Of a stretch of DNA of 64,000 nt, positions 8,792-16,417 are shown piece after piece. The DNA lies in assembly GCF_008000815.1 (NCBI RefSeq), contig NZ_CP042806.1, positions 3,100,001 to 3,164,000 on the forward strand. Direction: 5' to 3'. This DNA is from Terriglobus albidus (GTDB taxonomy: Bacteria; Acidobacteriota; Terriglobia; Terriglobales; Acidobacteriaceae). The notes beneath the pieces are model-generated. The model was not told the origin of the DNA. It did no database searches and saw nothing but the letters and a program-made list of their open reading frames with translations. Both the position numbers and the translations under genes were made by a program. The first letter of the stretch is position 1, and the number at the start of each line of letters is the position of its first letter.

Positions 8792-11700
8792 ATGGACTCA
8801 CGTAGACACGTTCTGGCCGTGTTTATCCTTTTCCTGTTCGGGTTGTTTGGAGCAGGGCGCAGCTTCGCACAAGTAGATCAGGGTTCGGTCGCGGGAATCA
8901 TTCGTGATCCGCAGAACTCGGTCATCGCCGGTGCCAAGGTCAAGCTGATCAACAAAGAAACCAATCTGACGCTGACTCGTTCAACGGATCGGTCGGGTGC
9001 GTACAACTTCACGCCGATCAAGATCGGAACCTACTCTCTGACGATCGAGGCGCCCGGATTTGCCTCGGAGACGCATGACAATATCAAGGTCAGCGTGAGT
9101 CAGACGGTCGGTCTGAACCTGATCCTCAAACCCGGCAGCACCTCTGAAACCATCACGGTGACGGCGGAGACGGAGCTGCAGGCGCAGGAGGCATCGACCG
9201 GTCAGGTCTTCTCCTCGCAGGTGATCAATGACATGCCTCTGGACGGCCGGAACTACGTCTTTGCGGCGCAGTTGACCACCGGCGCATCTGCTCCGAACCA
9301 GGGCTTCCGTCAGGTGGCAGGTGCGGGCGACTTCACTTCGAACGGCAACCGCGTCTCGCAAAACAACTTCATCCTGGATGGCGTCGATAACAACTCCAAC
9401 ATGCAGGACTTCCTCAACGGAGCGACCTATGCGGTGCGGCCTCCGGCGGATGCGCTCGCCGAGTTCAAGGTAGCCAGCAGCGACTACAGCGCTGAACTGG
9501 GCCGCGGGACGGGCGCAGCGATCAATGCCTCCATCAAATCCGGCGCCAATCAGTTCCACGGTTCGCTGTGGGAGTACCTGCGCAACGATCGCATGAATGC
9601 GCTGGACTACTTCGCCACCAGCCGGACCTCCTATCACTTCAACCAGTTTGGAGCGACCTTAGGCGGCCCGATCTGGAAGGACAAGCTGTTCTTCTTCGCT
9701 GACGCGCAGGGAACTCTGATCAATGCCTACAATCCGGCGGTCCCGAATATGACGGTGCCTACCGCACGCCAACGCGTGGGCGATTTCAGTGAGTTGCTCG
9801 ACGCGAACAATACAGCCGGCCGCGGTGTTGTCCATCTCTATCAGCCCGGTGGAACAGCGACTGCGACCATCGGTGGCCCTGCGATCCCGGGAGCAGATCC
9901 GCGCTATCTCTCCTGTAATGGCGCACAGAATGTTATCTGTTCCAGTCAGCTCAATCCGGTCGCGTTGAAGGTGCTGAGCCTGTACCCATTGCCGAATGCG
10001 GCCAACACGCATCAGGCCTTCAACAACTACACCGCACCTGCGACCGCGGTAACGAACAACACTACGCAGTATGACGTCCGTATCGACTACAACTTCTCGT
10101 CGAAGGACCAGATGTTCGGCCGTTACAGCTACTCGAACAATCCAACGAATTACGCGCCTCTGCTGGGCATTCTGGATGGCGGCAGTTTTGGTACGACAGG
10201 GCAGAACTCGAACTACGGCAAGAGTGGTGTCTTGTCCGAAACTCACTTCTTCAATCCGACACTCTCGAATGAGTTCCGCGTGGGCTTCAACTGGCTGTCC
10301 GCGGGCTACCTGGGACCAAATGCGGCGAACCCGGGATTTGCGGCAAGTCTGGGATACGGCGGTATTCCGACGGGTAAGAATCTCGGGGGTCTTCCTCAGA
10401 CGAACTTTGGCGACTCGCGGAGCGGCAACGACGCGGCGACGCAGCTCGGCACCACCGGCTATCTGCCCTCCAGCGAGGTGCAGAATGTGTTGCAGATCAT
10501 CGACAATGTCAACAAGACGCTCGGCAAGCACACCTTCAAGACCGGCATCAACTTCCAGCATGTACGCTTCTACGGACTGCAGCCGCCCAATGGTATTGGC
10601 TACCAGAACTTCAACGGCACCTACACGCTGAATCCGGCGGACAAGGTCAATATCAGCGGTTCGGGTCTGGCCGACTTCCTGTTGAACTCCATGAATAACT
10701 CCGGTCTCAGCACGGTCGCACCTTCCACCGATCTGCGCTGGTACTATTCGGCTTTCCTGCAGGACGATTGGCGGATCTCGCCGCGCCTGACCCTCAACCT
10801 CGGCGTTCGCTGGGAATATGCGCAGCCCATCCGCGAGCTGAATAACAAACAGGCTAACTTCTTCGGCACCTATGCGGGCATGAACCAGGGCACAGGCACA
10901 CTGCTGATTCCGCAGAGCCAGTCGGGTTATCCGATCTCGTCGACGCTGGCCACCACTCTTGCCGCAAATCACATCAACGTGCAGTACACCACCAACAACT
11001 ACCTGGTGCAGCCGAAGCAGTACAACTTCGCCCCGCGCGTGGGCTTTGCCTACATGGTCGATCCGCAGACGGTGCTCCGCGGCGGCTTCGGTATCTTCTA
11101 TGGTGGCCTGGAGAACATCGGCCTGGGGTTGAACCTGGGCTACAACGCTCCGTTCTTCGTGAACTCGAGCTTTATCCCAACACCTTCGCAATGCTACAAC
11201 CTCAATGGCTCGGTGACATGCCCCACCAACGGCCAGACACTTGAGACGGGCTTTGGCGCGGCGGCTACCAGTCCCGCGGCGCTGGCTGCGGCCTCCGGTA
11301 TTGGAACCATCTATGCGCAGGACCAGAATGCGAAGAGCGCGTATAACCTCGCCTATAACCTGTCGTTGCAACATGCGTTCAGCTCCACACTGAGCTTCAC
11401 GCTGAGCTATCAGGCCAACCGCAGCCGTCATCTTCGGATGAGCTATAACGCCAATACTTATGCGGGCTATGTTCCCAGCGGACAGAACGGGCAGAACTAC
11501 GCTCCGTTTCATGATTTCTCCATCGTGAATGTCTCGAATGGGGGAATCGGCGCCTACGATTCGTTGCAGGCCAAGGTTGAGAAGAAGTTTGGCGCCGGCT
11601 TGTACTTCCTTGCCGGCTACACCATGGCGCACTGCCTCGACGACTCCTTTGGTCCCATCGGGCAGTCGGCTTACGGTGGTTACCGCAATCCAAATCTGTT

Positions 11701-12406
11701 GGGATTCAAGTACGACTACGGCTCCTGCACGCAGGATGTCCGCAACCGTTTGACCTTCACTGGCCAATATGAACTTCCGTTCGGCCATGGCAAAGCGTTC
11801 CTCAATCGCAATGCCGTGGTGGACAAGGTGGCCGGCGGCTGGAAGACAAGTGTGACCTTCCAGGCGCAGAGCGGCAACCCGGTGTTTATTACTTCCTCAA
11901 ACCAGGGCTCGAGCTATCCGTACCAGATCGCCGATCCGTTTGCTGTGGGTGCGCCACTGGGTATGGACGCGAACGGCCTTTCGCTCAGCCCAACGCAGCC
12001 GCAGTTCCATTGCGCAACGCAGACCCGTACACGGACGCAGTGGTTCAACCCCTGCTCGTTCATCAATCCTCCGCAGGTGGTCAGCTCTGGAGCCAGTGCG
12101 GCGAATAACACCATCAACGCTTCTGCTGCAGGTCTGCTTCCTTCAGGCCCGCGCGGCCGCGTGGGGGTATACGGCCCAGGCTTCAACCGGACCGATCTCT
12201 CCCTCTTCAAGAACTTTCATATCCCGTATCACGAGAGCAGCCTGCAGCTCCGTGCTGATGCTTTCAATCTGCTCAACACGCCTAGCTTCGGCAATCCGGG
12301 CACCAGCCTCACAGGTACCTCAGGTCAATCCATTACCAGCACGCGCTTCTCCGGGATTCTGTCAGATGCGCGTGTGATCCAGGTGGGCGCTCGCTTCGCC
12401 TTCTAG
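8792..12406 (+). CDS. TonB-dependent receptor, Oar-like, with carboxypeptidase-regulatory-like domain
   Basis: 1204 aa from the ATG at 8792, chosen because GGAGG lies 9 bases before it; an in-frame TTG at 8750 lacks this. A signal peptide ends near GRSFAQ. Residues about 27-110 form a carboxypeptidase-regulatory-like Ig fold (GSVAGIIRDPQNSVIAGAKV). A plug domain follows with PLDGRNY and the FILDGVDNN stretch, then a long 22-strand-type barrel. The last residues RFAF end in Phe, as outer-membrane barrels do. This receptor type is greatly expanded in Acidobacteriota and thought to import oligosaccharides or other large ligands with TonB energy; the ligand here is unknown. Transcription probably starts near 8708 under the operator-like palindrome. 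Confidence 0.9.
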   Translation: MDSRRHVLAVFILFLFGLFGAGRSFAQVDQGSVAGIIRDPQNSVIAGAKVKLINKETNLTLTRSTDRSGAYNFTPIKIGTYSLTIEAPGFASETHDNIKVSVSQTVGLNLILKPGSTSETITVTAETELQAQEASTGQVFSSQVINDMPLDGRNYVFAAQLTTGASAPNQGFRQVAGAGDFTSNGNRVSQNNFILDGVDNNSNMQDFLNGATYAVRPPADALAEFKVASSDYSAELGRGTGAAINASIKSGANQFHGSLWEYLRNDRMNALDYFATSRTSYHFNQFGATLGGPIWKDKLFFFADAQGTLINAYNPAVPNMTVPTARQRVGDFSELLDANNTAGRGVVHLYQPGGTATATIGGPAIPGADPRYLSCNGAQNVICSSQLNPVALKVLSLYPLPNAANTHQAFNNYTAPATAVTNNTTQYDVRIDYNFSSKDQMFGRYSYSNNPTNYAPLLGILDGGSFGTTGQNSNYGKSGVLSETHFFNPTLSNEFRVGFNWLSAGYLGPNAANPGFAASLGYGGIPTGKNLGGLPQTNFGDSRSGNDAATQLGTTGYLPSSEVQNVLQIIDNVNKTLGKHTFKTGINFQHVRFYGLQPPNGIGYQNFNGTYTLNPADKVNISGSGLADFLLNSMNNSGLSTVAPSTDLRWYYSAFLQDDWRISPRLTLNLGVRWEYAQPIRELNNKQANFFGTYAGMNQGTGTLLIPQSQSGYPISSTLATTLAANHINVQYTTNNYLVQPKQYNFAPRVGFAYMVDPQTVLRGGFGIFYGGLENIGLGLNLGYNAPFFVNSSFIPTPSQCYNLNGSVTCPTNGQTLETGFGAAATSPAALAAASGIGTIYAQDQNAKSAYNLAYNLSLQHAFSSTLSFTLSYQANRSRHLRMSYNANTYAGYVPSGQNGQNYAPFHDFSIVNVSNGGIGAYDSLQAKVEKKFGAGLYFLAGYTMAHCLDDSFGPIGQSAYGGYRNPNLLGFKYDYGSCTQDVRNRLTFTGQYELPFGHGKAFLNRNAVVDKVAGGWKTSVTFQAQSGNPVFITSSNQGSSYPYQIADPFAVGAPLGMDANGLSLSPTQPQFHCATQTRTRTQWFNPCSFINPPQVVSSGASAANNTINASAAGLLPSGPRGRVGVYGPGFNRTDLSLFKNFHIPYHESSLQLRADAFNLLNTPSFGNPGTSLTGTSGQSITSTRFSGILSDARVIQVGARFAF

Positions 12407-12519
12407 AGCTTTTCTCCTGTTGCTGGGTATCCCGTGAGGGGCGTGCAGCGGCGTTTTCCTTGGGGAAAACGCCCATAGATGCACGAGCCCTGCACTACAC
12501 CTACAGGAGAAATGCTCTA
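12404..12519 (+). repeat. Palindromic repeat family A, copy 1
   Basis: 116-bp element with inverted ends (left arm TAGAGCTTTTCTCCTGT, right arm ACAGGAGAAATGCTCTA) and an inner hairpin around GGCGTTTTC/GAAAACGCC. Its first three bases form the TAG stop of the receptor gene. Confidence 0.85.
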
Positions 12520-12530
12520 ACTCCGTATAT

Positions 12531-12578
12531 GACGGAAGCTGTTTCGGTGGCTATCACCGCCGAAGCAGCTTCTTCGTC
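12531..12578 (+). terminator. Hairpin between two family A repeats
   Basis: An imperfect long stem (GACGGAAGCTG...GG paired with CC...CAGCTTCTTCGTC, loop CTATCA) lies between repeat copies 1 and 2. It could end receptor transcription, though no T-run follows. Confidence 0.45.
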
Positions 12579-12589
12579 ACCCGGGTATC

Positions 12590-12702
12590 TAGAGCATTTT
12601 TCCTGTTGCTGGGTATCCCGGTAGGGGAGTGCAGCGGCGTTTTCATTGCGAAAACCCCATAGATGCGGAAGCCCTACGCTACAGCTACAGGAAAAATGCT
12701 CT
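12590..12702 (+). repeat. Palindromic repeat family A, copy 2
   Basis: 113-bp copy with arms TAGAGCATTTTTCCTGT and ACAGGAAAAATGCTCT. Same orientation as copy 1 and separated from it by 70 bp. Not adjacent to a stop codon, but its left flank is again CTAG. Confidence 0.85.
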
Positions 12703-12767
12703 CTTCATTTGTTAATTCATGAAACGATCAGTCCATCGTTGGCACTATCTCTACGAGGTATCCGACT

Positions 12768-12986
12768 TTGGAGAACAAGCAAAATTGCTATCAACCGGGG
12801 CATCCCAGTTACGAGTTGCCGAAGGGCAACTTGGATTTACTCAGCAGCCTCACTGATGTAGAAGCCGGCAGCCAAGCGGCGAGGACGCTGCGATGCGAAG
12901 CTCTGTTTCAGGGCGTCGGAGAGTACTGCATCCAGCGTGAGCAGAATCTGTCGAAAAAGAGAACGTCGAAAGCAATGTCGCTATGA
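12768..12986 (+). CDS. Possible small protein coupled to the winged-helix regulator
   Basis: 72 aa from a TTG start, unrecognised, hydrophilic, with four Cys residues. The only arguments for it are that its stop overlaps the next gene's start as ATGA and that the next gene has no ribosome site of its own, as expected under translational coupling. A weak GAGG lies upstream of the TTG. Could be a chance frame. Confidence 0.27.
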   Translation: MENKQNCYQPGHPSYELPKGNLDLLSSLTDVEAGSQAARTLRCEALFQGVGEYCIQREQNLSKKRTSKAMSL

Positions 12987-13423
12987 CACGTTCTTACCGC
13001 TTTGGTCCATTCATCTTCGATCGATCGTTAAACTGTCTCACGAGGTCAGGCAAAGATGTTCTGCTGACCAAACGGCAGTTCCATACGCTTGGGGTTCTTC
13101 TGGATGCAGGAGGCGATGTAGTCGGCCCTGAGGTTTTTTTTGAGAAGGTTTGGGTCGGTACCTCGGTCGAGAAGTCCAGCCTTACTCAAACAATCTTCAT
13201 GCTTCGCCGGATACTCGGTCGATTGCCGAATGGTGAAAGCTATATCGAAACCGTACCGAAACAAGGCTATCGCATCTCGAAGGGTGCGACAGCGCAAGTC
13301 TTAGTGATGCCCTCCCCATCAGGCCAGAACAGGAAAGAATTCAACTGGTATCTTCCGGGCAGCGCTATCCTGGTGGGCTGGTGTCAGATTATTACTTCAT
13401 TTGTCTGGCGCTTGATCATGTAA
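12983..13423 (+). CDS. Membrane-anchored winged-helix regulator (CadC/ToxR-like, short)
   Basis: 146 aa. Residues about 5-98 form an OmpR/PhoB-type C-terminal winged helix: YRFGPFIFD opening strands, LTKRQFHTLGVLLDAGGDVV, a recognition helix around SSLTQTIFMLRRIL, and the wing with YIETVPKQGYRI. After a short linker a single hydrophobic segment (residues about 121-142) ends the protein. ToxR/CadC regulators place the DNA-binding domain in the cytoplasm and a sensor outside the membrane; here there is almost no outside domain, so sensing would need a partner or the membrane itself. It lies 586 bp before the sigma-factor gene, the same way round, and could act on either neighbour. Confidence 0.75.
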   Translation: MTRSYRFGPFIFDRSLNCLTRSGKDVLLTKRQFHTLGVLLDAGGDVVGPEVFFEKVWVGTSVEKSSLTQTIFMLRRILGRLPNGESYIETVPKQGYRISKGATAQVLVMPSPSGQNRKEFNWYLPGSAILVGWCQIITSFVWRLIM

Positions 13424-13726
13424 GGATCAAGCGCTGCTTGCTCCCGGAACAGCCGAGGCATCTCTGCCATCGCGACGGCGTCGGAAAGTGTGATTGTGCT
13501 GGCAGCTCTGTCGGGCCGAGGTAGCATCCGCTGCCGAGCATGAAAAGCAAAAAAGTAATTTTCTTACATGGAAATGAAACGGTCGACGCCTGGATAACAC
13601 TATAACTCTGTAAGCACAGAACGAGTTTCAACCAGGTACCTATCTGCTGAATGCTCCAACCGCCTGGGGGGCTTTCCAGAGGGACCTCTCGATTGCTTCT
13701 ATTGTTTGACTTCTGGTTCTCCCTGG

Positions 13727-13866
13727 TTCCAACCGTTGGCTTGCCAGCGGCTGAAGGACGTCCTTCCTCGATTGGTTGACGTTCTCCGGCGTGGCAAGCC
13801 TGTTGGAAGGTATGCGATCCGATGGCATAGGAGATGCCCATCATTCGATTTTTCGAAGGAGCGAAA
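13727..13866 (+). promoter_or_regulatory. Structured 5' leader of the sigma/CHAT locus (candidate cis-acting RNA)
   Basis: Three consecutive foldable units precede the small ORF. Unit one: TTCCAAC plus GGCTTGCCA (13727-13746) pair with TGGCAAGCC plus GTTGGAA (13792-13808), enclosing a perfect 14-base palindrome GAAGGACGTCCTTC (13753-13766). Unit two: GATGGCAT (13821-13828) pairs with ATGCCCATC (13834-13842, one bulge) and carries AGGAG in its loop. Unit three: TTCGA/TCGAA (13844-13857), whose 3' arm overlaps the first two bases of the AAGGAG ribosome site at 13856-13861. Not a riboswitch class that I recognise. The preceding 13424-13726 holds nothing I can support. Confidence 0.45.
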
Positions 13867-13868
13867 CC

Positions 13869-14012
13869 ATGTGCTGCCACCAAAAACGAAGCGTCCCGAA
13901 GGGCGCGTCCAGTGATTCGGCTGGAGTATATCTGCCTTCTATAAGTCAACCGGTTGATCGTCGCTATGCCGTTCCGATGCTGCGGTGCCGTCTGTACAGG
14001 GCTGCAAAATGA
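13869..14012 (+). CDS. Small leader ORF, 47 aa, coupled to the ECF sigma gene
   Basis: ATG at 13869 is preceded by AAGGAG with a 7-base spacer, one of the best ribosome sites in the window. The stop TGA overlaps the sigma-factor ATG (ATGA, 14009-14012), so ribosomes finishing here could restart on the sigma gene. The product is a basic 47-aa peptide with Cys at positions 2 and 3 and another in PMLRCRLYRAAK; no membrane segment. Unrecognised. It may be a leader peptide that sets sigma-factor translation, or a small protein of the system. Confidence 0.5.
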   Translation: MCCHQKRSVPKGASSDSAGVYLPSISQPVDRRYAVPMLRCRLYRAAK

Positions 14013-14746
14013 ATTCGGCTCTGAAGTCTGATTCAACTGCCTTGCCTGAAATGTCGACTGTTCGTCCTCATATAGTTACTCGTGACCGCAGGACGCGACT
14101 CCGGCCGTCCAGCCCGATGCTATACTTGGCTTCTTCCAGGACGACGACAACGGAGCCGACGTTGGAATTCCACGCATTCAATGCGCAATATATTGAAAAC
14201 CTGCGCAAAGGGGACATCCCTACGCAGAACCATTTTGTTGCGTACTTTAGCGCCCTGATTCACATTAAGCTGCGTTCCAGGCTGCAGTCGCCTCAAGCGA
14301 TAGAAGACGTGCGGCAGGAGACTTTTGCACGCGTGCTGGCAATGCTAGGCAAAGAAACGCCACTGCGCCGTCCGGAGGCGTTGGGCGCGTTCGTAAACTC
14401 CGTCTGCAACAACGTGTTACTGGAACACTACCGGTCGAAGACACGTACCCAATCACTGGACGAATTCGATCGACCGGAGCTTCCCGCGCTGGACACAGAC
14501 ATCGTTGGCCAACTGGCGGCCGGCCAACTAAAGAATAAGGTGAGTGAAATTCTGCTGGGTATGCCCAGTAAGGACAGGATGCTACTGAAAGCGGTCTTTC
14601 TCGAGGAGAAAGACCGGGATGAAGTTTGCAAAGAGTTTGGAGTAGATCGCGAGTATCTGCGTGTTCTGCTCTTCAGGGCCAAGAAGGAATTCAAGACCGA
14701 GTATTTAAAACGGGCCAGGTTTGGATCTTATGTGCAACGAGCATGA
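14009..14746 (+). CDS. ECF-type RNA polymerase sigma factor
   Basis: 245 aa. The sigma region 2 helix IEDVRQETFARVL (residues about 98-110) is the core-polymerase and -10 contact segment. Region 4 spans about 180-230 with the helix-turn-helix RDEVCKEFGVDREYLRVLLFRAKKEF. The N-terminal 50 residues are extra compared with a minimal ECF factor and look unstructured. The start at 14009 is chosen because it overlaps the stop of the 47-aa leader ORF as ATGA; a GTG at 13985 and ATGs at 14051 and 14117 are alternatives. The adjacent gene encodes its likely anti-sigma factor. Probably controls its own locus plus unknown targets. Confidence 0.82.
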   Translation: MNSALKSDSTALPEMSTVRPHIVTRDRRTRLRPSSPMLYLASSRTTTTEPTLEFHAFNAQYIENLRKGDIPTQNHFVAYFSALIHIKLRSRLQSPQAIEDVRQETFARVLAMLGKETPLRRPEALGAFVNSVCNNVLLEHYRSKTRTQSLDEFDRPELPALDTDIVGQLAAGQLKNKVSEILLGMPSKDRMLLKAVFLEEKDRDEVCKEFGVDREYLRVLLFRAKKEFKTEYLKRARFGSYVQRA

Positions 14747-14805
14747 AACGGACCAGAGGCTCGATGCACCACCTGATAGGACGTGCCGTCTGAGGGAACA
14801 TTTCC

Positions 14806-15504
14806 ATGGATCATAACGAAGCAAAACTAAAGATGGCGTCAGAACGATACCTCATTGGCGAGCTTGCACCTGAAGAGCTAGATGCCTTTGAGGAACACAT
14901 GTTCAGCTGTCCTGAGTGTGCATCGGACGTGGGTGCCGCGGATACCTTTATACGAGAGGCTAAGGAGCAGTTGGTCAATTTTCCTGAGGCACTCCCAAAG
15001 CCGGCTGCAGCTGAATCGGCGCCAGCGGAACCTGGGAAATTCCGCTGGTTCTCTTTATTCAAACCCTCATTTGCGGCGCCCGTATTTGCAGGCTTGCTGG
15101 GAGTAATCGCCTATCAAAACCTGTCTGTCATTCCGAGACTGCGATCTGCAGCAACAGGTCCCCGAATCATTCCCTCCTTTGCCAGCCTGCACGTAGGCGC
15201 GCGTGGTGGTGATGCTATCTCCATCCTTGCGGACCGGGAGCAAGGGGCAATGGTGCTGGTTCAGCTTCCGCAAAGCGGATCGTACTCGTCCTATGTCTTC
15301 GACTTCTACGATTCGACCGGCAGGCAGTTGTGGTCCAGGACGGCTCCAGCTCCCGGCCCGGCGAGCGAGGGAACCCTCTCGCTGGCGATTTCTCCCATCG
15401 GTCTGCAATCGGGTTCGTATACACTTGCCGTCTCGGGAATTTCCGCTGCTGGGCAACGCGCCGAGATCCACCGGCAGACTCTCGACATTCACCTCGGGCC
15501 CTAG
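14806..15504 (+). CDS. Zinc-finger (zf-HC2) transmembrane anti-sigma factor
   Basis: 232 aa. The N-terminal anti-sigma domain has the zinc signature HMFSCPEC (H31, C35, C38) inside a helical LIGELAPEELDAFEEH context, the standard ECF partner fold. A hydrophobic segment near residues 86-105 (FAAPVFAGLLGVIAY) would cross the membrane once. The following ~125 residues read as a beta-rich extracytoplasmic domain (VLVQLPQSGSYSSYVFDFYD and LQSGSYTLAVSGI). Such proteins hold the sigma factor at the membrane until modified or cleaved. The gene lies 59 bp after the sigma gene and 40 bp before the unknown gene. Topology with the outer domain in the periplasm is inferred from the single segment. Confidence 0.8.
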   Translation: MDHNEAKLKMASERYLIGELAPEELDAFEEHMFSCPECASDVGAADTFIREAKEQLVNFPEALPKPAAAESAPAEPGKFRWFSLFKPSFAAPVFAGLLGVIAYQNLSVIPRLRSAATGPRIIPSFASLHVGARGGDAISILADREQGAMVLVQLPQSGSYSSYVFDFYDSTGRQLWSRTAPAPGPASEGTLSLAISPIGLQSGSYTLAVSGISAAGQRAEIHRQTLDIHLGP

Positions 15505-15544
15505 AGTCTCCCCTATTCCGACAAAAAGGATCTCGCGAACTGCC

Positions 15545-16384
15545 ATGTCAGAAGTGAATCAGAGAACTCACACATATCATGCAGAAGCAACGGCGCTTAG
15601 TGGCAGCATTATTCAGCCTCTGAAGCACAAGTTCTATCAGCAGGCTTACTCAAAACTAAGTGATCACGGCGGTTATCTTTCGCAACGATCCGAGCTGTTC
15701 CGTGTGGAAGAGGTTCTCTCTTACAGGGCGGCCTATACACAGGTCGGCGGTCAGCTTGATCCCAAAGAAGGCCTTGGATGGAGCACGCTGACAACCTCTG
15801 TTGTTGAGGGGTTGAATATTCTGGATGTGTTGACAGCTGACCGGGTTGTCGCTCAGCTGTCGACCGTGCATCCGCTTACAGGCTATGTTCCAAGCATTAG
15901 TTTTCTTGGAACGCGCTTTGAGAACCTGCGCATTGCCGGCCACAAGGTCGAGCTACGGTTGGATCTGGATCTTTTTGGCAACAAGCCTGCTGGAGATCGT
16001 CCTTACATCGGCGATCCCGGGGTAGACGAACGTATAAGCCGTCAACATAAGGCTATTCGTGAGTGCGACAACCTGCCACATGCGATCTCCGCGAGATATA
16101 TGGCTCAACCCGTTGGCGAAAAGGGAGCCACATCCGTGTACGGCTCATTGAGCACGGAAGTAGGAGGGTCTTATCCGGGGCGCACATTTGGTCACATGAT
16201 CGATATACCGAACTTTGGCCGGATCTATCTGGCAACCTTCCGTCTTGAGCACTCGGACTTCGAAAAGGGAATTCCGAAGAAGACACTTCTGAACCTCAAG
16301 ATGATTGAAGTTCAGATGGGATGCATTGCTTCCGGAGATGTAGACGTATCCGATTCGATTGTGAACGGCGCAACAGTGCCATAG
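15545..16384 (+). CDS. Conserved-looking protein of unknown function in the sigma/CHAT locus
   Basis: 279 aa from the ATG at 15545; the open frame runs further upstream but overlaps the anti-sigma gene. No signal peptide or membrane segment. The composition is that of a folded protein, with a central stretch GLNILDVLTADRVVAQLSTV followed by GYVPSISFLGTRFENLRIAG and alternating hydrophobic strands VELRLDLDLFG. The C-terminal ~25 residues (after MGCIASG) are Asp, Ser and Val rich and may be a flexible tail. I do not recognise the family. Its place between the anti-sigma gene and the protease gene makes it a candidate substrate or output of the protease. Confidence 0.75.
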   Translation: MSEVNQRTHTYHAEATALSGSIIQPLKHKFYQQAYSKLSDHGGYLSQRSELFRVEEVLSYRAAYTQVGGQLDPKEGLGWSTLTTSVVEGLNILDVLTADRVVAQLSTVHPLTGYVPSISFLGTRFENLRIAGHKVELRLDLDLFGNKPAGDRPYIGDPGVDERISRQHKAIRECDNLPHAISARYMAQPVGEKGATSVYGSLSTEVGGSYPGRTFGHMIDIPNFGRIYLATFRLEHSDFEKGIPKKTLLNLKMIEVQMGCIASGDVDVSDSIVNGATVP

Positions 16385-16417
16385 GTCATTTCCAGTCGAA
16401 CTCCGAAGGCTTGCGAC

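Noticed and set aside
9659-11788. 709-aa open frame antisense to the TonB-dependent receptor
   Set aside because: The plus-strand gene has full domain structure and signal peptide; the antisense frame is an Arg/Val/Ala-rich shadow produced by high-G+C codon use.
13416-14036. 206-aa minus-strand open frame before the sigma gene
   Set aside because: Low-complexity, no ribosome site, no domain; overlaps the foldable leader and the coupled small ORF on the plus strand.
15203-15544. N-terminal extension of the 279-aa unknown protein
   Set aside because: The extra codons lie inside the anti-sigma gene and are Arg/Ser-rich shadow sequence.
15545-16384. Bacterial gasdermin next to the CHAT protease
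   Set aside because: Length fits, but the N-terminal Cys used for lipidation and gasdermin-like opening strands are not seen.
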